Shown here piece after piece: positions 24,401 through 33,553 of a stretch of DNA of 64,000 nt. This stretch comes from Chryseobacterium endalhagicum (GTDB lineage Bacteria; Bacteroidota; Bacteroidia; Flavobacteriales; Weeksellaceae), in contig NZ_JAELVM010000002.1 of NCBI RefSeq assembly GCF_016745235.1, positions 1,116,001-1,180,000 on the forward strand, given 5' to 3'. Position 1 is the first letter of the stretch; each line of letters begins with the position of its first letter. The notes beneath the pieces were generated by a model. That model did no database searches. It had not been told where the DNA came from and was given only the letters and a program-made list of their open reading frames with translations. Position numbers and translations under genes: made by a program.

Positions 24401-26896
24401 ATGGAAAAACTAAAAAACTATATCTACGGAGAATGGGTAGAAGGTACCGGAAACGGAATCCCTTTATACAACGCTGTTACAGGAGAACAGGTGGCTGTTT
24501 CCGATACCGAAGGGCTGAATTTTGAACAGGCTCTTGACTACGGAAGAACAGTGGGCTATAAAAACCTTTCTTCAATGACGTTTTATGACAGAGGCGAGAT
24601 GCTGAAAAAAGTGGCTCTGTACCTTTTGGAAAGAAAGAAAAAATATTACGAATTATCATATAAAACGGGAGCTACCCATGCAGATTCCTGGGTAGATATA
24701 GAAGGAGGTTTCGGTACTTTCTTTACCTATTCCGGACTGGCAAAAAGAATGCTTCCGAATACGCCATTCTGGGTGGATGGGGAAACTCAGAAAATCTCTG
24801 CTAACGGAACTTTTCTGGGAACTCACATTCTGACACCAAGTGAAGGAGTCTCTATCCAAATCAATGCCTATAACTTCCCGGTTTGGGGTATGTTGGAAAA
24901 ACTGTCAACATCTTTACTGGCGGGTGTTCCATCTATTGTAAAGCCTTCTCCGTTCGGGTCTTATCTTACCAATGCTGTTTTTCAGGACATGATCGAAAGT
25001 GGTGTTCTTCCGGAAGGAGCACTTCAATTGGTTTGCGGTGAGCCTGGAAATATCCTGGATTATGTTCAGGATGGTGATTCCGTATTGTTCACAGGTTCTG
25101 CAACGACAGGTAGAAAATTGAAATCTCTGCCGTCAGTAGCTGGAAATGCAGTCCGTTTCAATATGGAAGCAGACTCTCTGAACTGTTCAATTTTAGGTTT
25201 GGATGCGAAACCGGGAACTCCGGAATTCGATCTGTTCATCAAAGAAGTACGTACTGAAATGACCACCAAAGCAGGTCAGAAATGTACGGCAATCAGAAGG
25301 ATTATTGTTCCTGAGCACCTTGTCGGGGATGTTCAGAATGCTTTATCTAAAGCTTTAGACCAGACAAAGATCGGAAATCCGTTGAGCAGAGAAACCAGAA
25401 TGGGATCACTGGTAGGAAGACAACAGTACGATGAGGTCGTTAGAAAAGTAAATATTTTAAAATCAGAAACTGAACTGGTTTATGATGGAAAACACGAACT
25501 TGTAGATGCTGATTATGATAACGGAGCATTTATGAGTCCTAAATTGTTCCTGAATGACAAACCTTTCGAAAAAAATATCTCTCACGATGTAGAAGCTTTC
25601 GGTCCGGTTTCTACCTTAATGCCTTACAAAGATGCCGAAGAAGCAGCAGCTCTTGCTAAAAGAGGAAAAGGAAGTTTGGTAGGATCTATTATTTCCCACG
25701 ACGAAACTTTTATCGCAGAAACTTCATGGAAAATGGCTTCCCAGCACGGTAGAATTTTTGTGCTGAACAGAGATAACGCCAAAGAAAGTACAGGTCACGG
25801 TTCACCGCTTCCTACATTAATGCACGGAGGTCCGGGAAGAGCCGGAGGAGGTGAGGAAATGGGCGGACTGAACGGTCTTCATTTCTTCCTTCAGAAAACA
25901 GCGATTCAGGGTTCGCCGGATGTATTGACTGCTATTACGAAAGTATATCAGCAGGGTGCGGAGAAAAAATACTCGGACAAGCATCCGTTCCAGAAATATT
26001 TTGAAGATGTTGAGGTGGGGGATTCACTGGAAACTGCAGGAAGAACGGTTACCGACGCAGATATCGTTAATTTCTCAAACGTTTCATGGGATCATTTCTA
26101 TGCCCATACCGATGCTACAAGCTTAACAGGAACTATTTTTGATAAAACGGTTGCACACGGATATTTTATCCTTTCTGCAGCAGCAGGGCTGTTTGTATCA
26201 GGGAAAAAAGGACCGGTTATCGCCAATTACGGACTGGAAAACTGTTCATTCTTTAAGCCCGTGTACGCAGGAGATACGATTACGGTGTATTTAACGGCAA
26301 AAGAAAAAATCAACAGAGGGGTAAAAGGAAGAAATATTCCTTCCGGTGTTGTAAAATGGCTGGTTGAGGTTGTTAACCAAAGAGATGAAATCGTTTGTGT
26401 AGCAACAATCCTGACATTGGTGGCAAAACATTCTCCTTTCATTGATCTGAATGTAAAAAATGTTCAGAAAATTGTAAACGGCTTAACGGAAAGTACATCT
26501 TCAAACTGGGGTAAAATTTCTCCTCAGCAAATGATCGAACACCTGGAACATGGAGTTCTGGTAAGTTTAGGCGAACCGGAAGCCGACAAATGTTTCACCC
26601 CGGAAGAACAGTTGGAGAAATGGCAGGATTCCCTTTATAACCACAGAAAAATGCCGAAAGATTTCCCTGCTCCATTCCTTGCTGAAGATGAGACTTTGCT
26701 GGAATTGAAATATAAAAATCTTGAAGCCGCCAAACAGTCGTTCCTTGAAACCCTGAAAAGATTTTCAATTTATTACAAAGAAAATCCACAGGCAGAACAT
26801 ATGAATTATGTGTTCGGAAAACTGAATAAAGAAATGTGGGAACTGATGCACAAAAAGCATTTTACACACCACTTTGAGCAGTTTGGATTGATTTAA
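24401..26896 (+). CDS. paaZ: PaaZ bifunctional oxepin-CoA hydrolase/semialdehyde dehydrogenase with extra DinB-like domain
   Basis: 831 residues against about 680 in E. coli PaaZ. The aldehyde-dehydrogenase domain (1-520) has catalytic Cys295 and Glu256. The C-terminal hot-dog (R)-hydratase domain (about 525-675) has WDHFYAH with Asp564 and His569. It opens the oxepin-CoA ring and oxidises the semialdehyde product. From about 680 an additional domain follows (WGKISPQQMIEHLEH, NHRKMPKDFPAPF, HKKHFTHHFEQFGLI) that resembles DUF1569/DinB four-helix proteins, including the metal-site-like His residues. It lies 3.3 kb beyond the main paa block; no own operator was seen. Confidence 0.92.
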   Translation: MEKLKNYIYGEWVEGTGNGIPLYNAVTGEQVAVSDTEGLNFEQALDYGRTVGYKNLSSMTFYDRGEMLKKVALYLLERKKKYYELSYKTGATHADSWVDIEGGFGTFFTYSGLAKRMLPNTPFWVDGETQKISANGTFLGTHILTPSEGVSIQINAYNFPVWGMLEKLSTSLLAGVPSIVKPSPFGSYLTNAVFQDMIESGVLPEGALQLVCGEPGNILDYVQDGDSVLFTGSATTGRKLKSLPSVAGNAVRFNMEADSLNCSILGLDAKPGTPEFDLFIKEVRTEMTTKAGQKCTAIRRIIVPEHLVGDVQNALSKALDQTKIGNPLSRETRMGSLVGRQQYDEVVRKVNILKSETELVYDGKHELVDADYDNGAFMSPKLFLNDKPFEKNISHDVEAFGPVSTLMPYKDAEEAAALAKRGKGSLVGSIISHDETFIAETSWKMASQHGRIFVLNRDNAKESTGHGSPLPTLMHGGPGRAGGGEEMGGLNGLHFFLQKTAIQGSPDVLTAITKVYQQGAEKKYSDKHPFQKYFEDVEVGDSLETAGRTVTDADIVNFSNVSWDHFYAHTDATSLTGTIFDKTVAHGYFILSAAAGLFVSGKKGPVIANYGLENCSFFKPVYAGDTITVYLTAKEKINRGVKGRNIPSGVVKWLVEVVNQRDEIVCVATILTLVAKHSPFIDLNVKNVQKIVNGLTESTSSNWGKISPQQMIEHLEHGVLVSLGEPEADKCFTPEEQLEKWQDSLYNHRKMPKDFPAPFLAEDETLLELKYKNLEAAKQSFLETLKRFSIYYKENPQAEHMNYVFGKLNKEMWELMHKKHFTHHFEQFGLI

Positions 26897-26904
26897 TTCA
26901 AAAT

Positions 26905-26952
26905 AAAATATAAATTTATAATCCCTTTTGGTTTTTACTGAAAGGGATTTTT
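26905..26952 (+). terminator. paaZ terminator (first copy of a direct repeat)
   Basis: AATCCCTTT and AAAGGGATT (26920-26928, 26941-26949) form a stem followed by T residues. The whole stretch from 26905 is repeated almost exactly at 27199-27249, on the other side of the small peptide gene. Confidence 0.75.
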
Positions 26953-27038
26953 AATTACATGATGCCTTAAAATCACTACCTTTAATAGGCGAAATCCGAA
27001 AAGCATACAGAGTAGGAAACCATCAAAAACTATTTATC

Positions 27039-27200
27039 ATGAAAAATTTGAAAAAACTTTCCCGAATTGAATTGAGATCTCTTAAAGGAGCCGGACCCAT
27101 CTGGTCCTGTAATCCTAATCCTTGCCCCCGAGGCAGCTGCTGCCTGCCCGGAAGATGGCCTGATATTCCCAGAGCATGTTACATATGTGCGGATTCTTAA
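27039..27200 (+). CDS. Cys-rich 'bacteriocin-like' leader peptide, 53 aa (3)
   Basis: Starts at the ATG at 27039. The leader MKNLKKLSRIELRSLKGAG has the spacing of the flavobacterial leader family, but GG is replaced by GAG. The core contains CPRGSCC and a final CYIC, sharing CPxGxCC with the peptide at 7385-7537. It sits alone between two copies of the same terminator sequence. Export by a peptidase-containing ABC transporter is expected from family knowledge; activity unknown. Confidence 0.78.
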   Translation: MKNLKKLSRIELRSLKGAGPIWSCNPNPCPRGSCCLPGRWPDIPRACYICADS

Positions 27201-27249
27201 AATATAAATTTATACTCCCTTTTAGTTTTTACTGAAAGGGATTTTTTTA
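27199..27249 (+). terminator. Terminator after the peptide gene (second copy of the direct repeat)
   Basis: CCCTTT and AAAGGG (27217-27222, 27235-27240) plus a seven-T run. Nearly identical to 26905-26954 over about 50 nt, including the non-stem TATAAATTTATA. Confidence 0.75.
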
Positions 27250-27364
27250 ATTCTTAATCTTAAATCTGGATAAAGATGAAAAATATTAGTCGAAGAAAAT
27301 TTTTTATTAAAAATGATAATTACTTTTACAGGACAATCAAAATCACACTTATTTAAGACAAAAT

Positions 27365-27901
27365 ATGGACCTACAATTTTTCAAAGACTTTGACTTTACA
27401 GACTTCTGGAACGAGAGCAGCTATTCCGTAAGAGATTATATCGAACCGTTTCCCGATGATGAACTTATTGCTTCCGTAGAAGAAGAGCTTGGCTACAAAC
27501 TCCCGGCTTCTTATATTGAACTCATGAAACTGCAGAACGGCGGGTTGGTTGAGAAATCCTGCTTTCCTACATCAGAAGAGAATTCATGGGCGGATGATCA
27601 TATTGCGATTACCGGAATTATGGGTATTGGAAGAGAGAAAACCTATTCCATCTGCGGAGAACTCGGAAGTCAGTTTATGATTGAAGAATGGGGCTATCCT
27701 GCAATCGGTATTTACATCTGCGACTGTCCTTCGGCGGGACATGATATGGTCTTGCTGGATTATTCCAATTGCGGAAAAGATGGCGAGCCGGAAGTGGTTC
27801 ATATTGATCAGGAAAATGATTATAAAAAAATATTTCTCGCCAAAGACTTTGAAACTTTTATAAAAGGCCTGAAAGATGAAGATGAATTTGACGGTGAATA
27901 A
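27365..27901 (+). CDS. SMI1/KNR4 (SUKH) family protein
   Basis: 178 residues, acidic. EEELGYKLPASYIELMKLQNGG (about 40-60) is the signature of SUKH domains. SUKH proteins are often immunity proteins of contact-dependent or polymorphic toxins, but many are of unknown function. No toxin gene is next to it. It is the first of four closely spaced genes on the plus strand (49 nt to the next). An immunity role is family-based inference only. Confidence 0.82.
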   Translation: MDLQFFKDFDFTDFWNESSYSVRDYIEPFPDDELIASVEEELGYKLPASYIELMKLQNGGLVEKSCFPTSEENSWADDHIAITGIMGIGREKTYSICGELGSQFMIEEWGYPAIGIYICDCPSAGHDMVLLDYSNCGKDGEPEVVHIDQENDYKKIFLAKDFETFIKGLKDEDEFDGE

Positions 27902-27950
27902 TTAAACAGCTATTTTTAAACTTTAAACTAAATCACAAAAAAATAAAACA

Positions 27951-28682
27951 ATGAACGAAAGCTGGATGCAAAAATGGGAACAGGTAAAAGATATCCTTAT
28001 ATGTCCCGTGGATTTGGAAACCTATTTTACTTCAGATGAAATTATGGAGCAGAAAATGGAAGTAATGGAGATCGGGAATGTTTCCCTGCCATCCGGAAAA
28101 GTGATCGTAAGAGATCCTTTGGTATTTCTTAATGCAGGAGAGAAACCCTATTTCGTACAGGCTCCCAAAGGAGATTTTCCGGTAAAAATTGCAGTTGTAA
28201 AATCAGAAGAATGGGGAAATCGCTATGCTGCCGTAAAAGTTGAATTCACCAAAGAAAAACCTGTTCTGTACAGAGAGGCCTTGATCGGGATAGAAAATCT
28301 TGAAGATTTAAATGAAGGCGACTACTTTGGATTCATGGTAGATGCGGGATTGGGATGTATCACCGATGCAGAAGTGCTCCCTTATTTCGATAAGTTCCTT
28401 ACCGAAGTGAATGTGGAAAATGTGTACGATGATTATTTTGCCGGAGAGTTTGCCCAGAGTTACAAAGAGCATCCGGAAAATCAGAGAGAGCTGGGAGACT
28501 GGATCAATTGGAAGATTCCCAATACAGAGTATCATATTCCCATGTTTGCAAGCGGTTTCGGAGACGGAGGTTACCCTGTTTATTTCGCATACGATGAAAA
28601 AGAAGAAATCTGCGGACTGTATATCCAGTTTATCGATATAGAACTGGCATTGTCTGATGATGAAGACGAAGAGGATGAATAA
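27951..28682 (+). CDS. DUF4241 family protein
   Basis: 243 residues. The C-terminal pattern FASGFGDGGYPVYFAYDEKEEICGLYIQFIDIEL and the earlier FMVDAGLGCITDAE agree with DUF4241, a family often seen among immunity genes; its biochemical role is not known. It ends in a run of acidic residues. Its last 8 nt overlap the start of the glycosylase-like gene (ATGAATAA), which implies coupled translation. Confidence 0.72.
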   Translation: MNESWMQKWEQVKDILICPVDLETYFTSDEIMEQKMEVMEIGNVSLPSGKVIVRDPLVFLNAGEKPYFVQAPKGDFPVKIAVVKSEEWGNRYAAVKVEFTKEKPVLYREALIGIENLEDLNEGDYFGFMVDAGLGCITDAEVLPYFDKFLTEVNVENVYDDYFAGEFAQSYKEHPENQRELGDWINWKIPNTEYHIPMFASGFGDGGYPVYFAYDEKEEICGLYIQFIDIELALSDDEDEEDE

Positions 28683-29361
28683 AACATTTGCAGATCAAGT
28701 TATAGAATTCAATAAAAACCTTCAGTTTTCAGGAGATCTTCCTGATGGTTTTGAAGTGATGAATCCGTATTTGGACAATCCGGAAACGATGACGGTCATG
28801 GAGGAATTTTATCAGAAATATTATAATGATCAGAACCTTAGAAAATTCATGATAGGAATCAATCCCAGCCGGCATGGGGCAGGAGTGACGGGTGTGCCGT
28901 TTACCGATACCAAAAGGCTGGAAAGCGTCTGCGGAATTAAAATGCAGTCGGCTCATACCCATGAAATTTCCTCAGTTTTTATGTATGATATGATTGCTGA
29001 ATATGGCGGTGCAGACGAGTTTTACAAAGATGTTTATATCAATTCACCTTTTCCGCTGGCCATTGTAAGAAAAACAAAAACCGGCTGGCTGAACGCGAAT
29101 TATTATGATGATAAAAAACTCTTTGAAGCGGTAAAAGATTTTATGATTGATTCCTTGAAGAAGCATATCAGCCTGGGGGTGGATACTTCCGAAGTATTTG
29201 TTCTCGGCAAAAAGAATTCAGAATTTATTTCGGCACTGAATAAAGACGCCCAACTATTTGAAACCATGACCGTTCTTGAACATCCAAGATATATCCAACA
29301 GTACAAAACAAAAGAAAAACAGCTGTACATCGACAAATATATTTTAGCATTGAAAAAATAG
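28675..29361 (+). CDS. SMUG2-like uracil-DNA glycosylase family protein (DUF4918-type)
   Basis: 228 residues from the ATG at 28675; the longer frame from 28657 would overlap the upstream gene more deeply. GINPSRHGAGVTG at 61-73 is motif 1 of the SMUG-type uracil-DNA glycosylase superfamily, and LEHPRYIQQY near 202-211 is a degenerate motif 2. Best fit is the SMUG2 group described from Pedobacter, which removes uracil and related bases from DNA. Overlap with the DUF4241 gene and 28 nt spacing to the helicase gene place it in one operon with them. Confidence 0.75.
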   Translation: MNKTFADQVIEFNKNLQFSGDLPDGFEVMNPYLDNPETMTVMEEFYQKYYNDQNLRKFMIGINPSRHGAGVTGVPFTDTKRLESVCGIKMQSAHTHEISSVFMYDMIAEYGGADEFYKDVYINSPFPLAIVRKTKTGWLNANYYDDKKLFEAVKDFMIDSLKKHISLGVDTSEVFVLGKKNSEFISALNKDAQLFETMTVLEHPRYIQQYKTKEKQLYIDKYILALKK

Positions 29362-29389
29362 CTGTTAATTGCATCACTGAACAATCACC

Positions 29390-32074
29390 ATGACTATTTT
29401 TCCTACCTACACAAAATTTAAATACAGCTGGCGCGCTTATCAGAAGAGATTTCTGGATGATCTTGACGGGTTCCTTACCGATCGGCATCTGCACGTCACT
29501 GCACCTCCCGGCTCCGGAAAAACAGTTTTAGGACTGGAAGTTATGCTGAGACTCAATCAACCAACACTTATTGTTGCCCCAACCTTAGCCGTCAAAAATC
29601 AATGGGTACAGAGATTCTGCGAACTTTTTCTTGACACAGAAACAGTACCGGACTGGATATCCACAAATATCAAAAATCCCGGACTCATTACCGTAACCAC
29701 TTACCAGGGAATTCACGCAGCATCAGGCATTCCGGATGACGATGAAACGGAGGTTGATAAAAAATCATCCAGGGTTTCCTTAGCTGAAATTATCAAGAAA
29801 CTGCAGAAGCAGAAAGTGAAAACCTTTATTTTTGATGAAGCTCATCACCTGAAAAATGCATGGTGGAGAAGCTTAATGGAATTGAAAGCAGCGATAGAAC
29901 CTACTGTTGTATCCCTTACCGCAACACCTCCTTTTGATGTTTCCGGTGCCGAATGGCAGAAATACATGCAGCTGAACGGTCCCATTGATACAGAGATTTC
30001 CGTTCCGGAATTAATGATTGAAGGCGATCTTTGTCCGCATCAGGATTTGGTGTATTTTACGTTGCCATCCTATGAGGAACAAAAGAAAATAGAACATTAT
30101 CATACACAGGCTGCAGCTTTTTTTAAAGAAATTGAGAACGATGATATTCTTCTCAACGCATTGGAACAGCATCCTGTTTACCAGAAACCCATGGATCACC
30201 TGGATTGGATCTATGAAAATATCTCCTCCTATACTTCAGGGCTCATCTATCTTCATTTCAGGAAAAAAGAAATTTCTGAGATTCATTTTGAGATCATTGG
30301 TGATCAGCATCAGTATATTCCCGAATTTGATTTTTTCTGGTTCGAAGAACTTCTCGACTTTTATCTGATCGTAGATGAAGTGAATTTCAAAAACGAAGAA
30401 GATCACCGTACCGCTTTAGGAAACAGATTAAGAAGACAGGGATTCCTGGAAAAAAAGACCATTAGTTTTTTCAACAATAAAAATTTAAGCCAGATCCTCA
30501 ATTCCAGCATTGGAAAACTTGAAGGCATCAAAGACATTGTGGAATTTGAATTTTCTGTTTTGAAAGAAGATTTGAAAATGGTGATCCTTACCGACTTTAT
30601 AAAAAAAGAGTACCTTTCCACCGATACTGAAAATAATCTCCATCTGAATGAAATTGGAGCCATTCCTATTTTTGAAAAGCTGAGACGTGAGAATGCCCAG
30701 AATAAAAAAATTGGCGTTCTGACGGGAAGTATTGTCATCATTCCGTTATCTGCAAAGGAAAAGATGAATGAGCTGTGTACAAGAAAAGAAATATCAGGAC
30801 TATCATTTTCTCTTGTTACATACGATAAAGACTATATCCAGATCAATCTTACAGAACAGATCAAACATGATATTGTTCATATTATTACGGAAATTTTTCA
30901 ACAGGGCTATATTCAGGTCTTGGTTGGCACAAAAGCTTTATTGGGTGAAGGTTGGGATGCTCCTAAAATGAATACACTGATCCTTGCCAGTTTTGTAAGC
31001 TCCTTTGTCCTTTCCAACCAGATGAGAGGAAGAGTGATAAGAATAGACAAGGACAATCTCCAAAAGACCGGAAATATATGGCATCTCGTATGTTTTGATC
31101 CACAGAGTGAGAATGGCGGCCAGGATATGGATATTGTGAAAAAGAGATTTAAAACCTTTGTGGGAATTTCAACCCACGATGAAACGTCCATTGAGAATAA
31201 TTTTGAAAGACTCAATCTCAAAACCATTGAAAAAGAAGATCAGATTCCAATGATCAATCAGGAGAGTTTTTCCAGGGCTAAAAACAGGAAAGATCTCACA
31301 CTGCGATGGAAATTAGCTTTAGATAAGGGAAATATTCTCGTCGAAGAAATTAAGGTTCCTTCCGGCGATCTTACCGAAGTGACCGATATGAAAATGACTT
31401 ATCTCGGAAAAATGATTGCGGACCTTTCTAAAGTAATGATATCAATCGTTTTGCTATTTGGACAGGATCTTCTTCTGGGAATACTAAAGAATATGGAGGC
31501 GATAGATTCTGTTAAAAGCTTTTTCTGGGTGATGTTTCTCTTTGGAGGATTCGGATTTCTGACGTATGGTTTAAAATTTTACCGCGCATTGAGACAGTAT
31601 CTCAAATATAAAAACGCGGCAGGACATATCGGACTCATAGGTGAAACTGTTTTGAAATGCCTGATCTATGAGAGAATTATTACCACTGCTCCCGAAAAGA
31701 TGAAAGTGGTAAGCTCCGGGGCTAAAGGTGATATGTTCTGTTATCTGGATGGTGGAAGTCACTATGAGAAATCACAGTTTATTATGGTTTTGCAGGAGGT
31801 GATTTCCAAAATTGATAATCCCCGTTATCTGCTTAAACAGCAGGCTAAACTTTTCTTCAGGAAGAAATACATCTATTATCCTGTCCCTGAAGTTTTTGCC
31901 AAAAATAAAAAAAGTGCCGAGCTGTTCATGCAAACCTGGAGCGAAAGAATTGAAAAATCAGAATTGGTGTTTACCAGAACCATTGAAGGACGGCGTATTC
32001 TTTTACAGTTGAGGTTCCAATCCCTGTTAAAAAGAAATGCAAGGATAGAACATCTTCACAAATGGACCCGTTAA
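29390..32074 (+). CDS. Superfamily 2 DEAD/DEAH helicase with internal membrane segments
   Basis: 894 residues. RecA1 carries Walker A APPGSGKT (38-45), DEAH (149-152) and TATPP (177-181). RecA2 carries GTKALLGEGWDAP (about 510-522) and QMRGRVIR (about 544-551). The motifs resemble XPB/type III restriction-like helicases. After RecA2, two hydrophobic segments (about 682-700 and 711-728) look like a membrane hairpin, followed by a 160-residue basic C-terminal domain without a recognised motif. The motor may therefore be membrane-attached. It is the last of four genes (SUKH, DUF4241, SMUG2-like, helicase) and ends at a terminator. Confidence 0.8.
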   Translation: MTIFPTYTKFKYSWRAYQKRFLDDLDGFLTDRHLHVTAPPGSGKTVLGLEVMLRLNQPTLIVAPTLAVKNQWVQRFCELFLDTETVPDWISTNIKNPGLITVTTYQGIHAASGIPDDDETEVDKKSSRVSLAEIIKKLQKQKVKTFIFDEAHHLKNAWWRSLMELKAAIEPTVVSLTATPPFDVSGAEWQKYMQLNGPIDTEISVPELMIEGDLCPHQDLVYFTLPSYEEQKKIEHYHTQAAAFFKEIENDDILLNALEQHPVYQKPMDHLDWIYENISSYTSGLIYLHFRKKEISEIHFEIIGDQHQYIPEFDFFWFEELLDFYLIVDEVNFKNEEDHRTALGNRLRRQGFLEKKTISFFNNKNLSQILNSSIGKLEGIKDIVEFEFSVLKEDLKMVILTDFIKKEYLSTDTENNLHLNEIGAIPIFEKLRRENAQNKKIGVLTGSIVIIPLSAKEKMNELCTRKEISGLSFSLVTYDKDYIQINLTEQIKHDIVHIITEIFQQGYIQVLVGTKALLGEGWDAPKMNTLILASFVSSFVLSNQMRGRVIRIDKDNLQKTGNIWHLVCFDPQSENGGQDMDIVKKRFKTFVGISTHDETSIENNFERLNLKTIEKEDQIPMINQESFSRAKNRKDLTLRWKLALDKGNILVEEIKVPSGDLTEVTDMKMTYLGKMIADLSKVMISIVLLFGQDLLLGILKNMEAIDSVKSFFWVMFLFGGFGFLTYGLKFYRALRQYLKYKNAAGHIGLIGETVLKCLIYERIITTAPEKMKVVSSGAKGDMFCYLDGGSHYEKSQFIMVLQEVISKIDNPRYLLKQQAKLFFRKKYIYYPVPEVFAKNKKSAELFMQTWSERIEKSELVFTRTIEGRRILLQLRFQSLLKRNARIEHLHKWTR

Positions 32075-32081
32075 AAAACAA

Positions 32082-32107
32082 AAATTCCCTGATCGTTCAG
32101 GGAATTT
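32082..32107. terminator. Terminator between convergent genes
   Basis: AAATTCCCTGA, TCGT loop, TCAGGGAATTT: an 11-bp perfect stem between the helicase gene and the minus-strand T9SS gene. Confidence 0.75.
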
Positions 32108-32157
32108 ATCATTTATGCATTAGAATCTTTTGCGACACAAATTACTTATGAAAATTT

Positions 32158-32979
32158 TTATTTTTTGATGATTTTGGAAGATTCTGATGGTGTTTTGAGG
32201 ATATACACCCCATTCGGAAGCTCCGAAATATCAGCTTCATTGATTCCTTTCTTCATTTCAAGGTTTTTAAGCAGCTTACCATCCTGGCTGTAAATTTCAG
32301 CGGGTCCGCTCTCTTCCGTTTTAATGGATAGAGGCCCGTTGGTAGGATTAGGATAAATGCTCATTCCTTTTTGTGAAGAAGTGGCTTCGCTGGTCGCCAG
32401 TACGATACCTGAGTCTTTTACCCATGTAAAAGCATCAAGTCCTGCATACCGGTAGTTACCGCCTAAGGTAAGCCTAAGCTCATCAATAATGATATTTGAA
32501 TAATTCTGACCGTTTAAGTTGGTAAGATCAATCAAAGTATAGCCATTTGATGAAGCCATGGTTGTTGTAAACCCTGTGGATTTTGTCTGTGTAAATTTTG
32601 TGACTCCATTAAGCCTTCCGGTAACCGTTAAAGTTCCCTGTACAGTCAGATCTAAATTAAGAGCAGACAGATACATCCAGAAACGGTTTACTTTAAACAG
32701 ATTCGATGTGGTTTTGATGCTGAAAGACGGTGGTGATGCAGTGTCGTTCGAGTTATCAATATATCTGTTGTCATTAGCCGTTCCGTTCCATCCGGTACCA
32801 GGATAATTAGCCTGAATATCAAAAGTTCCTACATGAGAAATTATATTGAAGATCACTCCGTTATCCGTGAAACTTGGGCTCCCGTGGGATTCCGTTTCAA
32901 ATTGCTCTGTACTGGTCTGTCCAAAAGAAAATAATGAAATGAACAGACTACAGATCGTTAAAAAAATAGTTCTTTTCAT
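32158..32979 (-). CDS. T9SS type A sorting-domain protein
   Basis: 273 residues. Signal peptide at 1-20 (ending SFGQ). The middle is a beta-rich domain without recognised motif. The C-terminal 75 residues (SIYPNPTNGPLSIKTEES...LPNGVYILKTPSESSKIIKK) are a textbook type A T9SS sorting signal, so the protein should be secreted across the outer membrane. It starts 25 nt after the stop of the tail-collar gene and is probably co-transcribed with it. Confidence 0.85.
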   Translation of the reverse strand: MKRTIFLTICSLFISLFSFGQTSTEQFETESHGSPSFTDNGVIFNIISHVGTFDIQANYPGTGWNGTANDNRYIDNSNDTASPPSFSIKTTSNLFKVNRFWMYLSALNLDLTVQGTLTVTGRLNGVTKFTQTKSTGFTTTMASSNGYTLIDLTNLNGQNYSNIIIDELRLTLGGNYRYAGLDAFTWVKDSGIVLATSEATSSQKGMSIYPNPTNGPLSIKTEESGPAEIYSQDGKLLKNLEMKKGINEADISELPNGVYILKTPSESSKIIKK

Positions 32980-33004
32980 GATTTAGGTTTTAAAAATTAG
33001 ATGA

Positions 33005-33553
33005 TTAATCACGCGATGGATAGATACCCGATACGCAGATGATATAATTGAGCCCCAGATAAGGCGGCATATTGTTTACAGGAAGGTTCTGCCCTGTATA
33101 GGTAATAGACTTCGCATTGATGGCTGTGTCCGGATCAGTCTGTACAAAGCTTGGTATTGCAGTAAAGTCTCTTCCTACCTGATTTCCAGTGATGGCAATC
33201 GCTGTATTGGCAGCTGGAGCAGACACTGTAGAATTTGCGTTCGCTACTTTCAATTGAAAACCGCCTGCCATGCTTGGCATGTTTTGCTGAAGCAATGTAT
33301 TCTGTTCTGTTCCGGCAATAATTCCCAAAGGATAAGATTTGTTGGAACTCATATTTCCGGCTCCTAAAGCCATACGCCCGATAAGATTAGGCAATGCGAA
33401 GGTAGTTATCCCGTCACCTCCATACGTTGTTCCCAATAAGGAAAATAGGGCAGAGTTTTGAGCAATGCTCAATATTCTTCCGTCACAGAACATCCAGCCT
33501 CTTGGTGCAAAATTTCCTGCAAATAGTTTTACAATTCCCATGTACTCGTCCAT
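33005..33553 (-). CDS. Phage tail collar domain protein (microcystin-dependent protein family)
   Basis: 182 residues, no signal peptide. MGIVKLFAGNFAPRGWMFCDGRILSIAQNSALFSLLGTTYGGDGITTFALPNLIGRM (about 5-60) is the conserved tail-collar/MdpB motif. The C terminus GLNYIICVSGIYPSRD is also typical. Such isolated genes are frequent in Bacteroidota and are not evidence for a prophage; their function is unclear. It heads a two-gene operon with the T9SS protein. Confidence 0.85.
   Translation of the reverse strand: MDEYMGIVKLFAGNFAPRGWMFCDGRILSIAQNSALFSLLGTTYGGDGITTFALPNLIGRMALGAGNMSSNKSYPLGIIAGTEQNTLLQQNMPSMAGGFQLKVANANSTVSAPAANTAIAITGNQVGRDFTAIPSFVQTDPDTAINAKSITYTGQNLPVNNMPPYLGLNYIICVSGIYPSRD

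Noticed and set aside
27276..27356. 26-codon ORF starting MKNISRRKF
   Set aside because: Too short, no Gly-Gly site or Cys residues, and it ends just before the SUKH start; may be chance or a remnant.
33005..33553. Prophage remnant suggested by the tail-collar domain
   Set aside because: No integrase, capsid or other phage gene nearby; such genes occur singly in Bacteroidota.
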